From the NCBI RefSeq assembly GCF_034933565.1, contig NZ_JAYFNG010000030.1:4339-68338 (forward strand): a DNA stretch of 64,000 bases, written 5' to 3'. The translations under genes were made by a program, and so were the position numbers. The notes under the pieces are model-generated. The model did no database searches. It was not told the DNA's origin and was given only the letters and a program-made list of their open reading frames with translations. Below are positions 42,538 to 51,419 of this stretch, in pieces. The stretch's first letter is position 1, and every line of letters starts with the position of its first letter. Source of the DNA: Raineyella sp034933565. Lineage in GTDB: Bacteria; Actinomycetota; Actinomycetes; Propionibacteriales; Propionibacteriaceae.

Positions 42538-44781
42538 ATGACGCTGCGTGACGAGGCCCGGACGATCCTGCAGGACCTGACCGGCGTGCCCGGGGCCGAC
42601 TTCCGCGACGGCCAGTTCGAGGCGATCGAAGCACTGGTCGCCGACCGGCGCCGGGCCCTGGTGGTCCAGCGCACCGGCTGGGGCAAGTCCGCGGTCTACT
42701 TCGTCTCCTGCCTGCTGCGACGTCGCCAGGGGGCCGGGGTCACCGTCATCGTCTCCCCGCTGCTGGCCCTGATGCGTGACCAGCTCGCCGCGGCGCAGCG
42801 GGCCGGCATCCGCGCGGCGGCGATCAACTCGGCGAACGCGACACAGTGGGACGAGACCATCGCGGCGGTGCAGGCCGGCGACGTCGACCTGCTGCTGATC
42901 TCCCCCGAACGCCTCACCAATCCGCGGTTCCGCGAGACGGTGCTGCCCGTCCTGATCGCCGACCTGGGACTGCTCGTCGTCGACGAGGCGCACTGCATCT
43001 CCGACTGGGGCCACGACTTCCGGCCAGACTACCGGCGGATCCGCGACCTGATCGCCCGGCTCCCCGAGGGGGTGCCGATCCTCGCCACCACCGCCACCGC
43101 CAACAGCCGGGTGATCACCGACATCGCGGAGCAACTGGGCGTACGCCTCCAGGGCGCCGGGCCCAGCACTGCGCCCCCGGCCACCGCGATCCCCCCTGCC
43201 GACGCGTCGGCCGCGATCTCCTCGCTCACCGCGCTCTCTTCGTCCTCCGCGCCGCCCCCGTCGAGCGACGTCTTCGTTGTCCGTGGCCCGCTGGCCCGTG
43301 ACTCGCTGCGCCTCGGCGTGCTGACGTTGCCGACCTCCCGCCACCGGCTGGGCTGGCTGCTGGCCCATCTTGGTGACCTGCCCGGCAGCGGCATCATCTA
43401 TGCGCTGACCGTCTCCGCCGCCGAGGACACCGCGCGCCTGCTCGCCTCGTACGGTCATCGCGTCCTCGCCTACACCGGCCGGACCGATCCGGCCGACCGT
43501 GAGGCGGCCGAACAGGCGCTGAAGACCAACGCGGTGAAGGCGTTGGTCGCCACCAGTGCGCTCGGGATGGGGTTCGACAAGCCCGATCTGGGGTTCGTCG
43601 TGCACCTCGGCGCGCCCTCGTCGCCGGTCGCGTACTACCAGCAGGTCGGCCGGGCCGGGCGCGCCGTGCAGTCCGCCGACGTGCTGCTGCTGCCGGGCCC
43701 GGAGGACCGCGACATCTGGCAGTACTTCGCCTCCGCCTCGATGCCCAGTCAGGCGAAGGCTTCCGCGGTGCTGTCCGCGCTGGCCGAGGCCGGTCGGCCG
43801 CTGTCGGTCGCCGCTCTGGAGGCCCGGGTCGACATCCGGCGCACGCCCCTGGAGCTGCTGCTGAAGGTGCTCGCGGTGGACGGCGCGGCCGAGAAGCTCA
43901 GCCAGGGCTGGACGACAACCGGGGCGCCGTGGACGTACGACGCCGAGCGGTACGGCCGGATCGCCGCGGCCCGGACCGCCGAGCAACAGGCGATGCTCGA
44001 GTACGAGCGCGGCACGACCTGCCGGATGGAGTTCCTCACCGCCCAGCTCGACGACCCGCAGGCCCACCCCTGTGGGCGCTGCGATGCCTGCCTGGCGGCG
44101 ACGGGCCAGCGGCCCTGGTACGCCGAGGACGTGCCCGAGGAGTCCCTGGGACTGGCCGGCGCCCAGCTCCAGCACGTCGGGGTGCCGATCGAGCCGCGCC
44201 ACCAGTGGCCCTCCGGGATGGACCGGCTCGGCATCGCGGTGAAGGGACGGATCGCGGCCGGGGATACCGTCGAGGAGGGCCGGGCCGTCGCCCGGCTGAC
44301 CGACCTCGGTCACGGCCGGGCGCTGCGGGACCTGTTCGCCCCCGACACCGAGGGGCGGCCGGTCGACCGGCCCCTGCCCGCCGCTCTGGCCCAGGCGTGC
44401 ATCCGGGTGCTCAGCGGCTGGGACTGGGCCGTCCGACCGGTCGCGGTGATCGGGGTCGGGACCCTCGGCCGGCCCCAGCTGGTCGCCTCGACCGTCTCCG
44501 GACTGGCCCGGGTGGGCCGGCTGGCCGATCTCGGGATGCTCCCGCTGCGCCCGGGGGCGGGCCCGACGGCTGCAGGCAACAGCGCCTTCCGGCTGGCTTC
44601 GGTGTGGGACCGCTGGGAGGTCCCGGCAGAGCTCGCCGAACGCCTGGCGGGCCTGGACGGACCGGTCCTGCTCGTCGACGACCTGGTCGATTCACGCTGG
44701 ACGATGGCCGTCGCCGGACGGCTGCTGCGGCAGGCCGGCGCCCCGGCGGTGCTACCGTTGGCCCTGGGACTGGCGGGGTGA
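42538..44781 (+). CDS. RecQ-type DNA helicase fused to a phosphoribosyltransferase-like domain
   Basis: A 747-residue protein. The helicase core has Walker A-like QRTGWGKSAVYF, motif Ia VSPLLALMRDQL, the DExH box VVDEAHCISDWGHDFRPDY (about 147), TTATAN, and motif VI QQVGRAGR. Zinc-type Cys residues are CRMEF and CGRCDACL. The C-terminal about 150 residues end in DGPVLLVDDLVDSRWT, the PRPP-binding motif of type I phosphoribosyltransferases, giving a RecQ-PRTase fusion. ATG 42538 has GGAGG five bases upstream; ATG 42523 is also in frame. A poorly conserved Ala/Ser-rich insert is at about 205-240. Confidence 0.87.
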   Translation: MTLRDEARTILQDLTGVPGADFRDGQFEAIEALVADRRRALVVQRTGWGKSAVYFVSCLLRRRQGAGVTVIVSPLLALMRDQLAAAQRAGIRAAAINSANATQWDETIAAVQAGDVDLLLISPERLTNPRFRETVLPVLIADLGLLVVDEAHCISDWGHDFRPDYRRIRDLIARLPEGVPILATTATANSRVITDIAEQLGVRLQGAGPSTAPPATAIPPADASAAISSLTALSSSSAPPPSSDVFVVRGPLARDSLRLGVLTLPTSRHRLGWLLAHLGDLPGSGIIYALTVSAAEDTARLLASYGHRVLAYTGRTDPADREAAEQALKTNAVKALVATSALGMGFDKPDLGFVVHLGAPSSPVAYYQQVGRAGRAVQSADVLLLPGPEDRDIWQYFASASMPSQAKASAVLSALAEAGRPLSVAALEARVDIRRTPLELLLKVLAVDGAAEKLSQGWTTTGAPWTYDAERYGRIAAARTAEQQAMLEYERGTTCRMEFLTAQLDDPQAHPCGRCDACLAATGQRPWYAEDVPEESLGLAGAQLQHVGVPIEPRHQWPSGMDRLGIAVKGRIAAGDTVEEGRAVARLTDLGHGRALRDLFAPDTEGRPVDRPLPAALAQACIRVLSGWDWAVRPVAVIGVGTLGRPQLVASTVSGLARVGRLADLGMLPLRPGAGPTAAGNSAFRLASVWDRWEVPAELAERLAGLDGPVLLVDDLVDSRWTMAVAGRLLRQAGAPAVLPLALGLAG

Positions 44782-44927
44782 CGACCCGGACCTGAGGTGT
44801 GAGCCGGCGATCCCGGTCAGCCCGGGGCAACCTCGGTCAGCTCCACCTCCGGTCAGCTCCACCTCCGGTCAGCCGCGGGTTCCCCGGTGATCCCTGGTCA
44901 GTTCCGGTGATCCCTGGTCAGTCCCAG
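44782..44927. repeat. Paired 16- and 19-bp direct repeats between convergent genes
   Basis: GGTCAGCTCCACCTCC and CCGGTGATCCCTGGTCAGT each occur twice in tandem. No gene is seen. Confidence 0.7.
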
Positions 44928-46553
44928 TCAGGCGGCCGCGGGCAACTCGATGTCGAAGAGGACCTGTACGCAGTCGAAGAGTCGGAAGCCTGCACCGGCC
45001 TGCAGCGGGAAGATCCGGTCCGGCTGTTCAGCCGCGGCCCGGGCCGCCGCCTGCACGATGCGCTCGACCAGGTCGGGATCGGGAGCCTCGCCGGTGCCGA
45101 TGGCGCGTCCGTCCGGGAGGGTGAACACCCGGGCCCCGGGCCGCCCGGTCAGCTTCACGCCACCCTCGTGCACGTACGTGTGGTGGGCCTGACACAGCAG
45201 GACCAGGTTGTCGAGATCGGTCGCCCCGCCGTCGGCCCAGAAGACGATGTGGTGCGCCTTCAACCGCCGCCGCTGCCGGCAGCCGGGGAACTGACAGCTC
45301 CCGTCCCGGACCCGCAACGCGCGTCGCTGGGCGGGGGTGGCCAACCGCCGCGTCCGGCCCATCGCCAGTACGTCACCTTCGGCGTCACAGATCATCCCGA
45401 CGACATCCCCGTCACAGGCGTGGCGGGCTGCGGTGGTCGCTTCGACCGGGCCACCACGCTCGATCCATGCCTGTGACGCCCGCAGACTCGCTGGCCCGTG
45501 CCCGGGTGCCGACGCTCCCGACGTTCCCGCGGGAACGTCCCCGCCTGACGCCACCGGCGAGGTCGACGCCACCCCGCCGTTCGCCGCCGCCGGCTCGACT
45601 GGCACGTTCGATGCCACCGTGTCGGTCGATGCCACCGTGTCGTTCGGGAAAGCGATCGCTCCGGTGAGCGTCTCGACACCGACATGGACCACCACCAGGT
45701 TCGGATCGTCGACACAGGTCGTCGGGACCGCGTCCAGGTAGCCGCGGGCCACGTCGTACAGTGCTGCGACCGCGTCGATGACCGACCGATCAGCCGTGCC
45801 GTTGCCGTTGGCATTGGTCGCGTCCACGTTGCCCCGGCGGTGGTCGATGGCGTCTACGTCGACCTGGCCCTGGTGGTCGACCTGGCCCTGGTGGTCGGCC
45901 TGGCCCGGGTGGTTGACGTGGCGGTGCTCGTGGATGTGGCCGTCGTCGGCGGGCGCGATCGGCTCGTCCGGATGGTCGAGCCGGCGGTCGGTCGCCGCCT
46001 CGAGGGCGCCGCGCACGACCGCGGCCTCTTCCGGCAGCATCCGTACGCTGAGGGTGACCATGCCGTCATCGGTCTCGCGCCACGACAGCCGGCGCCGCTC
46101 GACCTGGCCCAGGTGCGTCCCGGCGTGGGCGCGATAGGAACGGACCGTGCGGGCCAGCTGGGAGGCGGTCTGGGCCCGGGCCACCTCGCACAGCTCGGCC
46201 TCCTCGACCCGTCCGGCCAACCGCGTCACCTCACGGACCTTCGAGTACGTCAGGACGCCGTCGGAGAACAGCTCCGCCACCGTCGGCATGGAGCGTAGCG
46301 CCCGCGCGACCCGGACGTGCTCCCGTGCGGTGCCGGGGCTCATCGAACACGCCCACCCCAGCCAGTGTGCGCACGAGGTGATCCCCTCGAACCAGGCCCA
46401 TCCCACGCCTGCGTCGAACTGTCCGACCAGCTCCAGCAGCCGCGCATCGCAACGCGCCCGGGCAGTCGCCGCCCCCTGGATCCCGACCCCCAGGTCCTCC
46501 GCCTCCGGGCGTGGCAACCGATCCGTCCCGACGGCCTCCGACCACTCCCACAT
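44928..46553 (-). CDS. 13E12/DUF222 family protein with HNH nuclease domain (second copy)
   Basis: A 541-residue paralogue-type protein only distantly similar to the one at 6397. DUF222 helices lie in 20-270, an Asp/His/Gln repeat (ADHQGQVDHQGQVD) at about 225-240, and a variable Val/Ala/Thr-rich linker follows. The HNH domain at about 415-465 reads CQFPGCRQRRRLKAHHIVFW, DGGATDLDNLVLLCQAHH. ATG 46553 follows GGGGGAAC. A LexA-like box lies just upstream at 46565-46580. Confidence 0.88.
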   Translation of the reverse strand: MWEWSEAVGTDRLPRPEAEDLGVGIQGAATARARCDARLLELVGQFDAGVGWAWFEGITSCAHWLGWACSMSPGTAREHVRVARALRSMPTVAELFSDGVLTYSKVREVTRLAGRVEEAELCEVARAQTASQLARTVRSYRAHAGTHLGQVERRRLSWRETDDGMVTLSVRMLPEEAAVVRGALEAATDRRLDHPDEPIAPADDGHIHEHRHVNHPGQADHQGQVDHQGQVDVDAIDHRRGNVDATNANGNGTADRSVIDAVAALYDVARGYLDAVPTTCVDDPNLVVVHVGVETLTGAIAFPNDTVASTDTVASNVPVEPAAANGGVASTSPVASGGDVPAGTSGASAPGHGPASLRASQAWIERGGPVEATTAARHACDGDVVGMICDAEGDVLAMGRTRRLATPAQRRALRVRDGSCQFPGCRQRRRLKAHHIVFWADGGATDLDNLVLLCQAHHTYVHEGGVKLTGRPGARVFTLPDGRAIGTGEAPDPDLVERIVQAAARAAAEQPDRIFPLQAGAGFRLFDCVQVLFDIELPAAA

Positions 46554-46564
46554 GTTCCCCCCAA

Positions 46565-46580
46565 CCGTACGGATGTTCGA
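46565..46580. promoter_or_regulatory. Weaker LexA/SOS box before second 13E12 gene
   Basis: CCGTACGGATGTTCGA differs from TCGAAC-N4-GTTCGA at two defined bases. It is 11 bases upstream of the start codon and shares the unusual GTAC-GG half with the box at 6347. Confidence 0.55.
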
Positions 46581-46682
46581 TACCAGGAGTCTCCACCGGA
46601 GCACTGACACTGACGCGGGCATCGGGCAGTCGCCTCGCCGCATTCCCCGGGAGGCAGTGGGACACCGGGCTAGAGTCGCAAT

Positions 46683-47690
46683 ATGAAGTTCCGCTACCTC
46701 GGCACGTCTGGTCTCAAGATCTCCGAGATCACGTACGGCAACTGGATCACCCATGGCTCGCAGGTCCAGAGCGAGACCGCGATCGCCTGTGTGCACGCCG
46801 CGCTGGACGCCGGCATCACCACCTTCGACACCGCTGACACCTACGCGAACACCGCCGCCGAGTCGGTCCTCGGCGAGGCCCTCAACGGGGAACGGCGCGA
46901 GTCGCTGGAGATCTTCACCAAGGTCTACTGGCCCACCGGCCCCAAGGGCCACAACGACTGCGGGCTGTCCCGCAAGCACATCATGGAGTCCATCGACGGC
47001 TCGCTGCGGCGGCTGGGCACCGACTACGTCGACCTCTACCAGGCGCACCGCTACGACGTGGAGACGCCGCTGGAGGAGACGATGCAGGCCTTCGCGGACA
47101 TCGTCCGCCAGGGCAAGGCCCTCTACATCGGCGTGTCCGAGTGGACCGCCGAGCAGCTGCGCGCCGGCCAGGAACTCGCCACCCAGATGGGCTTCCGGAT
47201 CATCAGCTCCCAGCCGCAGTACTCCATGCTGTGGCGGGTGATCGAGCCGCGCGTCATCCCCGCCGCCAAGGAGCTGGGCATCTCCCAGATCGTCTGGTCG
47301 CCGATGGCCCAGGGGGTGCTGAGCGGCAAGTACCGGCCCGGCGCCCCGGCCCCGGCCGGCAGCCGCGCCACCGACGAGAAGGGCGGGGCGAACTTCATCC
47401 GCCGCTTCCTGGACAACCAGGAGCTCGTCGCCCGGGTCCAGGATCTCCGCCCGATCGCCGACGAACTGGGCCTGTCCATGGCCCAGATGGCGATCGCCTG
47501 GGTGCTGCAGAACGACAACGTCTCGGCCGCCCTGGTCGGTGCCTCCCGCCCCGAGCAGATCGCCCACAACGTCGCCGCGTGCGGGGTCACCATCCCGCCG
47601 GAGCTGATGATGCGCATCGACCGTACGCTCGGCGACGTCGTCGTCCGCGACCCGTCGCTGACCCGGGCCCCCGAAGGCCGCCCGGCCTGA
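46683..47690 (+). CDS. Aldo/keto reductase (potassium-channel beta-subunit-like)
   Basis: A 335-residue NADPH-dependent carbonyl reductase. The catalytic tetrad is visible: Asp and Tyr in TFDTADTYANTAAE, Lys in IFTKVYW, His in LYQAHRYD. The NADP end motif is ALVGASRPEQIAHNV. Cytoplasmic. TAGAGT (46671-46676) ends seven bases before ATG 46683, so translation is probably leaderless. Confidence 0.93.
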   Translation: MKFRYLGTSGLKISEITYGNWITHGSQVQSETAIACVHAALDAGITTFDTADTYANTAAESVLGEALNGERRESLEIFTKVYWPTGPKGHNDCGLSRKHIMESIDGSLRRLGTDYVDLYQAHRYDVETPLEETMQAFADIVRQGKALYIGVSEWTAEQLRAGQELATQMGFRIISSQPQYSMLWRVIEPRVIPAAKELGISQIVWSPMAQGVLSGKYRPGAPAPAGSRATDEKGGANFIRRFLDNQELVARVQDLRPIADELGLSMAQMAIAWVLQNDNVSAALVGASRPEQIAHNVAACGVTIPPELMMRIDRTLGDVVVRDPSLTRAPEGRPA

Positions 47691-47692
47691 TG

Positions 47693-47708
47693 CCGCCGGG
47701 CCCGGCGG
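47693..47708. terminator. 16-bp palindrome between convergent genes
   Basis: CCGCCGGG-CCCGGCGG starts three bases after the aldo/keto reductase stop. The remaining gap to 47804 holds about four 17-bp GACCAGCGATGTCACA-type direct repeats. Confidence 0.45.
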
Positions 47709-47804
47709 GGGCGGTGATCGTCACAGGCCCGGCGATGTCACAGGCCCGGCGATGTCACAAGACCAGCGATGTCACAAGACCAGCGACCGTCACAGATCGG
47801 CCGC

Positions 47805-48641
47805 TCAGCCGACGACCGAGCTGACCCAGATCAGCGTCTCGTCGGTGAACCGGGGCGACTCGCTCTCCCAGTCGCTGGTGCCGCCGTCGTCGGGCCCCCC
47901 GGTCATGCCGTGGATGACGCCGTCCGCCGTGTACCACGGTGACCCGCTCGTCCCGTCCGGCAGGTCGCAGGAGTCTGCGGTGATCCCGCCGGGCTCCACA
48001 CTCACCGGTAGCCCGTCGCACCCGGTGAGCTCATCGCTGTCACTGGGATATCCCCGGATCGACACCGTGCTGCCGTCCGCCACGGCGGTACCGACGGTGA
48101 AGCCGCCGCCCACGGCCGCCTCGAGGTCGCCGTCGACCTGCAGCAGGGCCAGGTCCTCGGTGGCGGCCCCGGCGGGCAGGTCCCCCTGGGGGGTGACCCG
48201 GTCGACCACCGACCAGGTACGTCCCGCGGCATCGATCGACTCGGGCGTGTCGCAGTGCGCCGCGGTGAGCAGCCAGGAACCGCTCGGGGTGTCGAGCACC
48301 GCCGCGGTACAGGTGGTCCGGACGATCCACGCGTGCAGGTCGGCGGCGGTGGACGCCGGCCGGGCGGTGAGAGCCGTGGTGGGTGCCGCTGCGCTCGGGG
48401 TCACCGTTGACGTCGGGGTTGCCGCCGCGCTCGGAGGTGGGGCCGCGGCAGGAGCCGGGGTCGCGTTCAGGGGCGTGGCCGGGGTCACGGTCGGGACCAT
48501 GCTCGGGGTCACCGCGTGCCGACCCATCAGGCCGACCAGGAAGTGGGCGTGGGCGACCGCGGGCACCGCGAAGGCAACGCCGGCCAGAGCGACCCCGGCC
48601 GCTCCGCCGGCGATCACCCGTCGGCTGATCCCGGCCCTCAT
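47805..48641 (-). CDS. Secreted trypsin-like serine protease
   Basis: A 278-residue exported S1-type protease. The signal peptide MRAGISRRVIAGGAAGVALA continues to VPAVAHA (cleavage about 32). A Pro/Ala/Thr-rich stalk follows (about 45-90). The triad is His in WLLTAAHC, Asp in EDLALLQV and Ser in DGTSGSPW, with a likely disulphide CTAAV...CDT. AGGAGG precedes ATG 48641. Confidence 0.88.
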   Translation of the reverse strand: MRAGISRRVIAGGAAGVALAGVAFAVPAVAHAHFLVGLMGRHAVTPSMVPTVTPATPLNATPAPAAAPPPSAAATPTSTVTPSAAAPTTALTARPASTAADLHAWIVRTTCTAAVLDTPSGSWLLTAAHCDTPESIDAAGRTWSVVDRVTPQGDLPAGAATEDLALLQVDGDLEAAVGGGFTVGTAVADGSTVSIRGYPSDSDELTGCDGLPVSVEPGGITADSCDLPDGTSGSPWYTADGVIHGMTGGPDDGGTSDWESESPRFTDETLIWVSSVVG

Positions 48642-48711
48642 GGTCCTGTCTCCTCCTGGCTCGCCCGACCCTGCCAGCCCAGTCTGGCACGGTGCCTGTG
48701 ACGGGCGGATG

Positions 48712-49119
48712 TCAGCGCTGGTTGATCCGGACCAGGGTGCCGGCGGGGTCGCGGACCGCGAAGTCACGGACCCCCCAGGGCTGGTCGGTGGGCTCCTGGA
48801 CGATCTCGGCACCGCTCGCCTCGACCTTGGCGTACGTCTCCGCCAGGTCGTCGGTGGCGAGCAGGACCATGGCGTAGCTGCCCTTGGCGATCAGTTCACT
48901 GACGGTCCGCTTCTCGTCGTCGGTGAGGGTGGGGTCGACGTTCGGCGGGGCCAGCACGATGTTGGTGTCGGGCTGACCGGCCGGGCCGATCGTGAGCCAG
49001 CGCATCGCGCCGGAGCCGACGTCGAGGCGCACCTCGAAGCCGAGGGTGTCGCGCCAGAACCCGAGGGACGCCTCCGGGTCGGTCTGCGGGAGGAACGTGG
49101 AGTGAATCGTGATGTCCAT
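48712..49119 (-). CDS. VOC (glyoxalase/bleomycin-resistance fold) protein
   Basis: A 135-residue protein of the VOC superfamily: DPEASLGFWRDTLGFEVRLD and the C-terminal WGVRDFAVRDPAGTLVRI give the paired beta-alpha-beta modules. Substrate unknown. It is co-oriented with the AraC gene 38 bases upstream, a common pairing. Confidence 0.87.
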   Translation of the reverse strand: MDITIHSTFLPQTDPEASLGFWRDTLGFEVRLDVGSGAMRWLTIGPAGQPDTNIVLAPPNVDPTLTDDEKRTVSELIAKGSYAMVLLATDDLAETYAKVEASGAEIVQEPTDQPWGVRDFAVRDPAGTLVRINQR

Positions 49120-49157
49120 GACTCCACGCTAGGAGCAGGGGCCCCGGCGATGCTTCT

Positions 49158-49718
49158 TCATTCCTGACCGTTGTCCCGGGTGGGGCGGGCCACCTGCTTG
49201 ACCACACAGGCCGGCAGGCCCGCCCACCGGGAAGCGGTGCGCTGGTACGTGCTCGGTGGCATGCCGACCAGTTCGGAGAACCGGGTGCTGAATGTGCCGA
49301 GCGAGGAGTAGCCCACCGCGAAGCACACCTCGGTGACGCTCAGGTCGCCGCGTTGCAGCAGCGCCATCGCCCGCTCGATCCGCCGTGTCATCAGGTAGCC
49401 GTACGGCGACTCCCCGTACGCCGCCCGGAACAGCCGGCTCAGGTGCCCCGAGGACATGTGCACCCCGCGGGCCAGTGACTCGACGTCCAGCGGCCGGTCG
49501 TATTCCCGGTCGATCCGGTCCCGGACACTGCGCAGCCGGGCCAGGTCGCGCAGCCGGGTGTCGTCCGGCCGCCGGGTGTCGTCGGTGCGGCGGTCGGTCA
49601 CGCCCACGATGGTGTCACAGCTCGAGGTGGTGTCGCAGCCCATGGTGGTGTCGCAGCCCACGGTGATGTCGCCGCTCGAGGTGGTGTCACAGCTCGAGGT
49701 GGCCGCCGGCTCAGGCAC
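49158..49718 (-). CDS. AraC family transcriptional regulator
   Basis: About 186 residues, mainly one AraC DNA-binding domain (two helix-turn-helices): PLDVESLARGVHMSSGHLSR and DLSVTEVCFAVGYSSLGTFS. No sensing domain is present. The first about 40 residues are a repeat-derived SCDTTSSGDIT tract. GTG 49601 (VTDRRTDDTR) would remove it, whereas GTG 49718 overlaps the aldolase stop by eight bases. It probably regulates the VOC gene. Confidence 0.8.
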   Translation of the reverse strand: MPEPAATSSCDTTSSGDITVGCDTTMGCDTTSSCDTIVGVTDRRTDDTRRPDDTRLRDLARLRSVRDRIDREYDRPLDVESLARGVHMSSGHLSRLFRAAYGESPYGYLMTRRIERAMALLQRGDLSVTEVCFAVGYSSLGTFSTRFSELVGMPPSTYQRTASRWAGLPACVVKQVARPTRDNGQE

Positions 49719-50346
49719 CCGCGAAGAGCGTCCGGAGGGTGGTCACCTCGGCGTCCGGAAGGTCACGCCCGCGGCCGGTGAGGCTGAGGTGCCAGGTCAA
49801 CTGCGCGGTGTACTCCAGCCGCTCCATCATCAGATAGGCGCTCAGCAGGTCGTGACCCCAGGTCAGGGCTCCGTGGTTCTCGAGGAGACAGGCACGGTTC
49901 CCGGCCACCAGGGGCACCACCGAGTCAGGAACGGCCTGGGTGGAGGGGGTCGCGTACGGTGCCAGCGGAACCTGCGGCATCGTGACCACGGTCTCGGGCA
50001 GCATCCTGGCCGAGATGGGCTGCCCCGCCACCGCCCACATCGTCGCGTACAGGGGATGAGCGTGCACCACGGCACCGACGGAGGGATCCTCGCGGTAGAC
50101 CGCCAGGTGCATCTTGATCTCGGACGAGGGGGGCAGCGCCCGATCGTCCACCGGATCACCGTCCACGGTGACGATCGGGAGCAGGTCTGCGTCCATCATC
50201 GCCTTGCTCACCCCGGTGGGGGTGCAGATGATGCGGTCCTGTCCGAGGCGCACTGAGATGTTCCCATCGTTGGCGGCGACCATCCCCTTCTGCCAGAGCC
50301 ATCGGCCGACCTGACAGATCTGCTCCCTGATCGTCGTCTCGTCCAT
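49711..50346 (-). CDS. Class II aldolase (FucA/Ald2/DrdA-like)
   Basis: A 211-residue zinc aldolase. Motifs are MVAANDGNISVRL, IICTPTGVSK, the zinc ligands VVHAHPLYATMW, and the third His ENHGALTWG. Relatives cleave fuculose 1-phosphate, 5-methylthioribulose 1-phosphate or 5-deoxyribulose 1-phosphate to DHAP plus an aldehyde. The neighbouring mtnA- and mtnK-like genes favour the latter substrates. ATG 50346 is one base after the LsrF-like stop. Confidence 0.85.
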   Translation of the reverse strand: MDETTIREQICQVGRWLWQKGMVAANDGNISVRLGQDRIICTPTGVSKAMMDADLLPIVTVDGDPVDDRALPPSSEIKMHLAVYREDPSVGAVVHAHPLYATMWAVAGQPISARMLPETVVTMPQVPLAPYATPSTQAVPDSVVPLVAGNRACLLENHGALTWGHDLLSAYLMMERLEYTAQLTWHLSLTGRGRDLPDAEVTTLRTLFAGA

Positions 50347-50347
50347 C

Positions 50348-51232
50348 TCAGTCCTCGGCCCCTCCGGACAGCTCCGCATAGACCGCGGCCGCCTGGTCGG
50401 GGGTCAGGCCGTCGTGCACGACGCCCCGGACGGCCCGGATCATCGCCACGGGATCCTGGCGCTGGAAGATGTTGCGGCCCATGTCGACACCCGCGGCTCC
50501 CTGGTCGATGGCCTTGTACGCCATGGTCAGTGCCTCGCCGACCGGCAGCTTCTTGCCCCCGGCCATGATGATCGGGACCGGACAGGCCGCTACCACGCGC
50601 TCGAACCCCTCCTCGATGAAGTACGTCTTGACCATCTGGGCCCCGAACTCGGCGATGATCCGGGTCGCCAGACCGAAGTAGCGGGCGTCCCTGGTCATCT
50701 CCTTGCCGACCGCCGTGACACCCAGCACCGGGATGCCGTACTGCAGGCCGGCGTCGATGAGCGTGTTCAGGTTCTGGATGGAGCGGGACTCGTGCTCGCC
50801 ACCGATGAAGACCTGCACCGCCACGGCCGCCGCATCCAGCCGGGCGGCGTCCGCCATCTCGACCGCGACGTGTTCATCGGACAGTTCCTTCAGCATGGAC
50901 GGGCCGCCCGAGGCGCGCAGGACCAGCGCATTGTCACAGGACGCGGGGATGACGGACCGGAACGCGCCGCGGGTCGCCATCAGCGCATCCGCGTACGGGG
51001 CCAGCGGGACGATGGACAGGTCGAGGCGCTCCAGGCCATGGGTCGGCCCCTGGAAGTAGCCGTGGTCGAAGGCCAGCATGGTGGTGCGGCCGTCCGGCCC
51101 GAAGATCCGGGACAACCGGTGACGCATGCCGAAGTCGAGCTGGCCGGCGCCCTTCACCGGGCAACCTGCGGTCACCTGGGGCGAGTCGAGGCCCCAGTTC
51201 CGGGCCTCGACGGTGCTGTCTAGATCGGCCAT
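50348..51232 (-). CDS. lsrF: LsrF-like thiolase/aldolase (3-hydroxy-5-phosphonooxypentane-2,4-dione thiolase)
   Basis: A 294-residue class I aldolase-fold enzyme closely following E. coli LsrF: MADLD at the start, MRHRLSRIFGPDGRTTMLAF, DHGYFQGPTHGLERLD, the Schiff-base Lys in QMVKTYFIEEGFERVVA (about 200), PIIMAGGKKLP and GVDMGRNIFQ. LsrF cleaves P-HPD with CoA to DHAP and acetyl-CoA. No lsrK or lsrG is here. AAAGGA precedes ATG 51232. Confidence 0.88.
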   Translation of the reverse strand: MADLDSTVEARNWGLDSPQVTAGCPVKGAGQLDFGMRHRLSRIFGPDGRTTMLAFDHGYFQGPTHGLERLDLSIVPLAPYADALMATRGAFRSVIPASCDNALVLRASGGPSMLKELSDEHVAVEMADAARLDAAAVAVQVFIGGEHESRSIQNLNTLIDAGLQYGIPVLGVTAVGKEMTRDARYFGLATRIIAEFGAQMVKTYFIEEGFERVVAACPVPIIMAGGKKLPVGEALTMAYKAIDQGAAGVDMGRNIFQRQDPVAMIRAVRGVVHDGLTPDQAAAVYAELSGGAED

Positions 51233-51275
51233 GGGTGTTCCTTTCGATGGACGACGTGTCACGGCGTGACCTGTC

Positions 51276-51344
51276 GATGTGTGATGTGTGATGTGTGATG
51301 TGTGATGGGTTGTGCGTGTGCGTGTGCGTGTGCGTGTGCGTGTG
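51276..51344. repeat. Microsatellite: GATGTGT x4 then TGTGCG x5
   Basis: Seven-base units at 51276, 51283, 51290 and 51297, then six-base units from 51311 to 51340, lie between the LsrF-like start and the cupin stop. Confidence 0.95.
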
Positions 51345-51419
51345 GGCTACGTGCCCGTGCCCGTGCCGCGTGACGTGGTGGGCGACGCGGGCGGGGTGGA
51401 TGGGGCGGGCCGGCGACGC

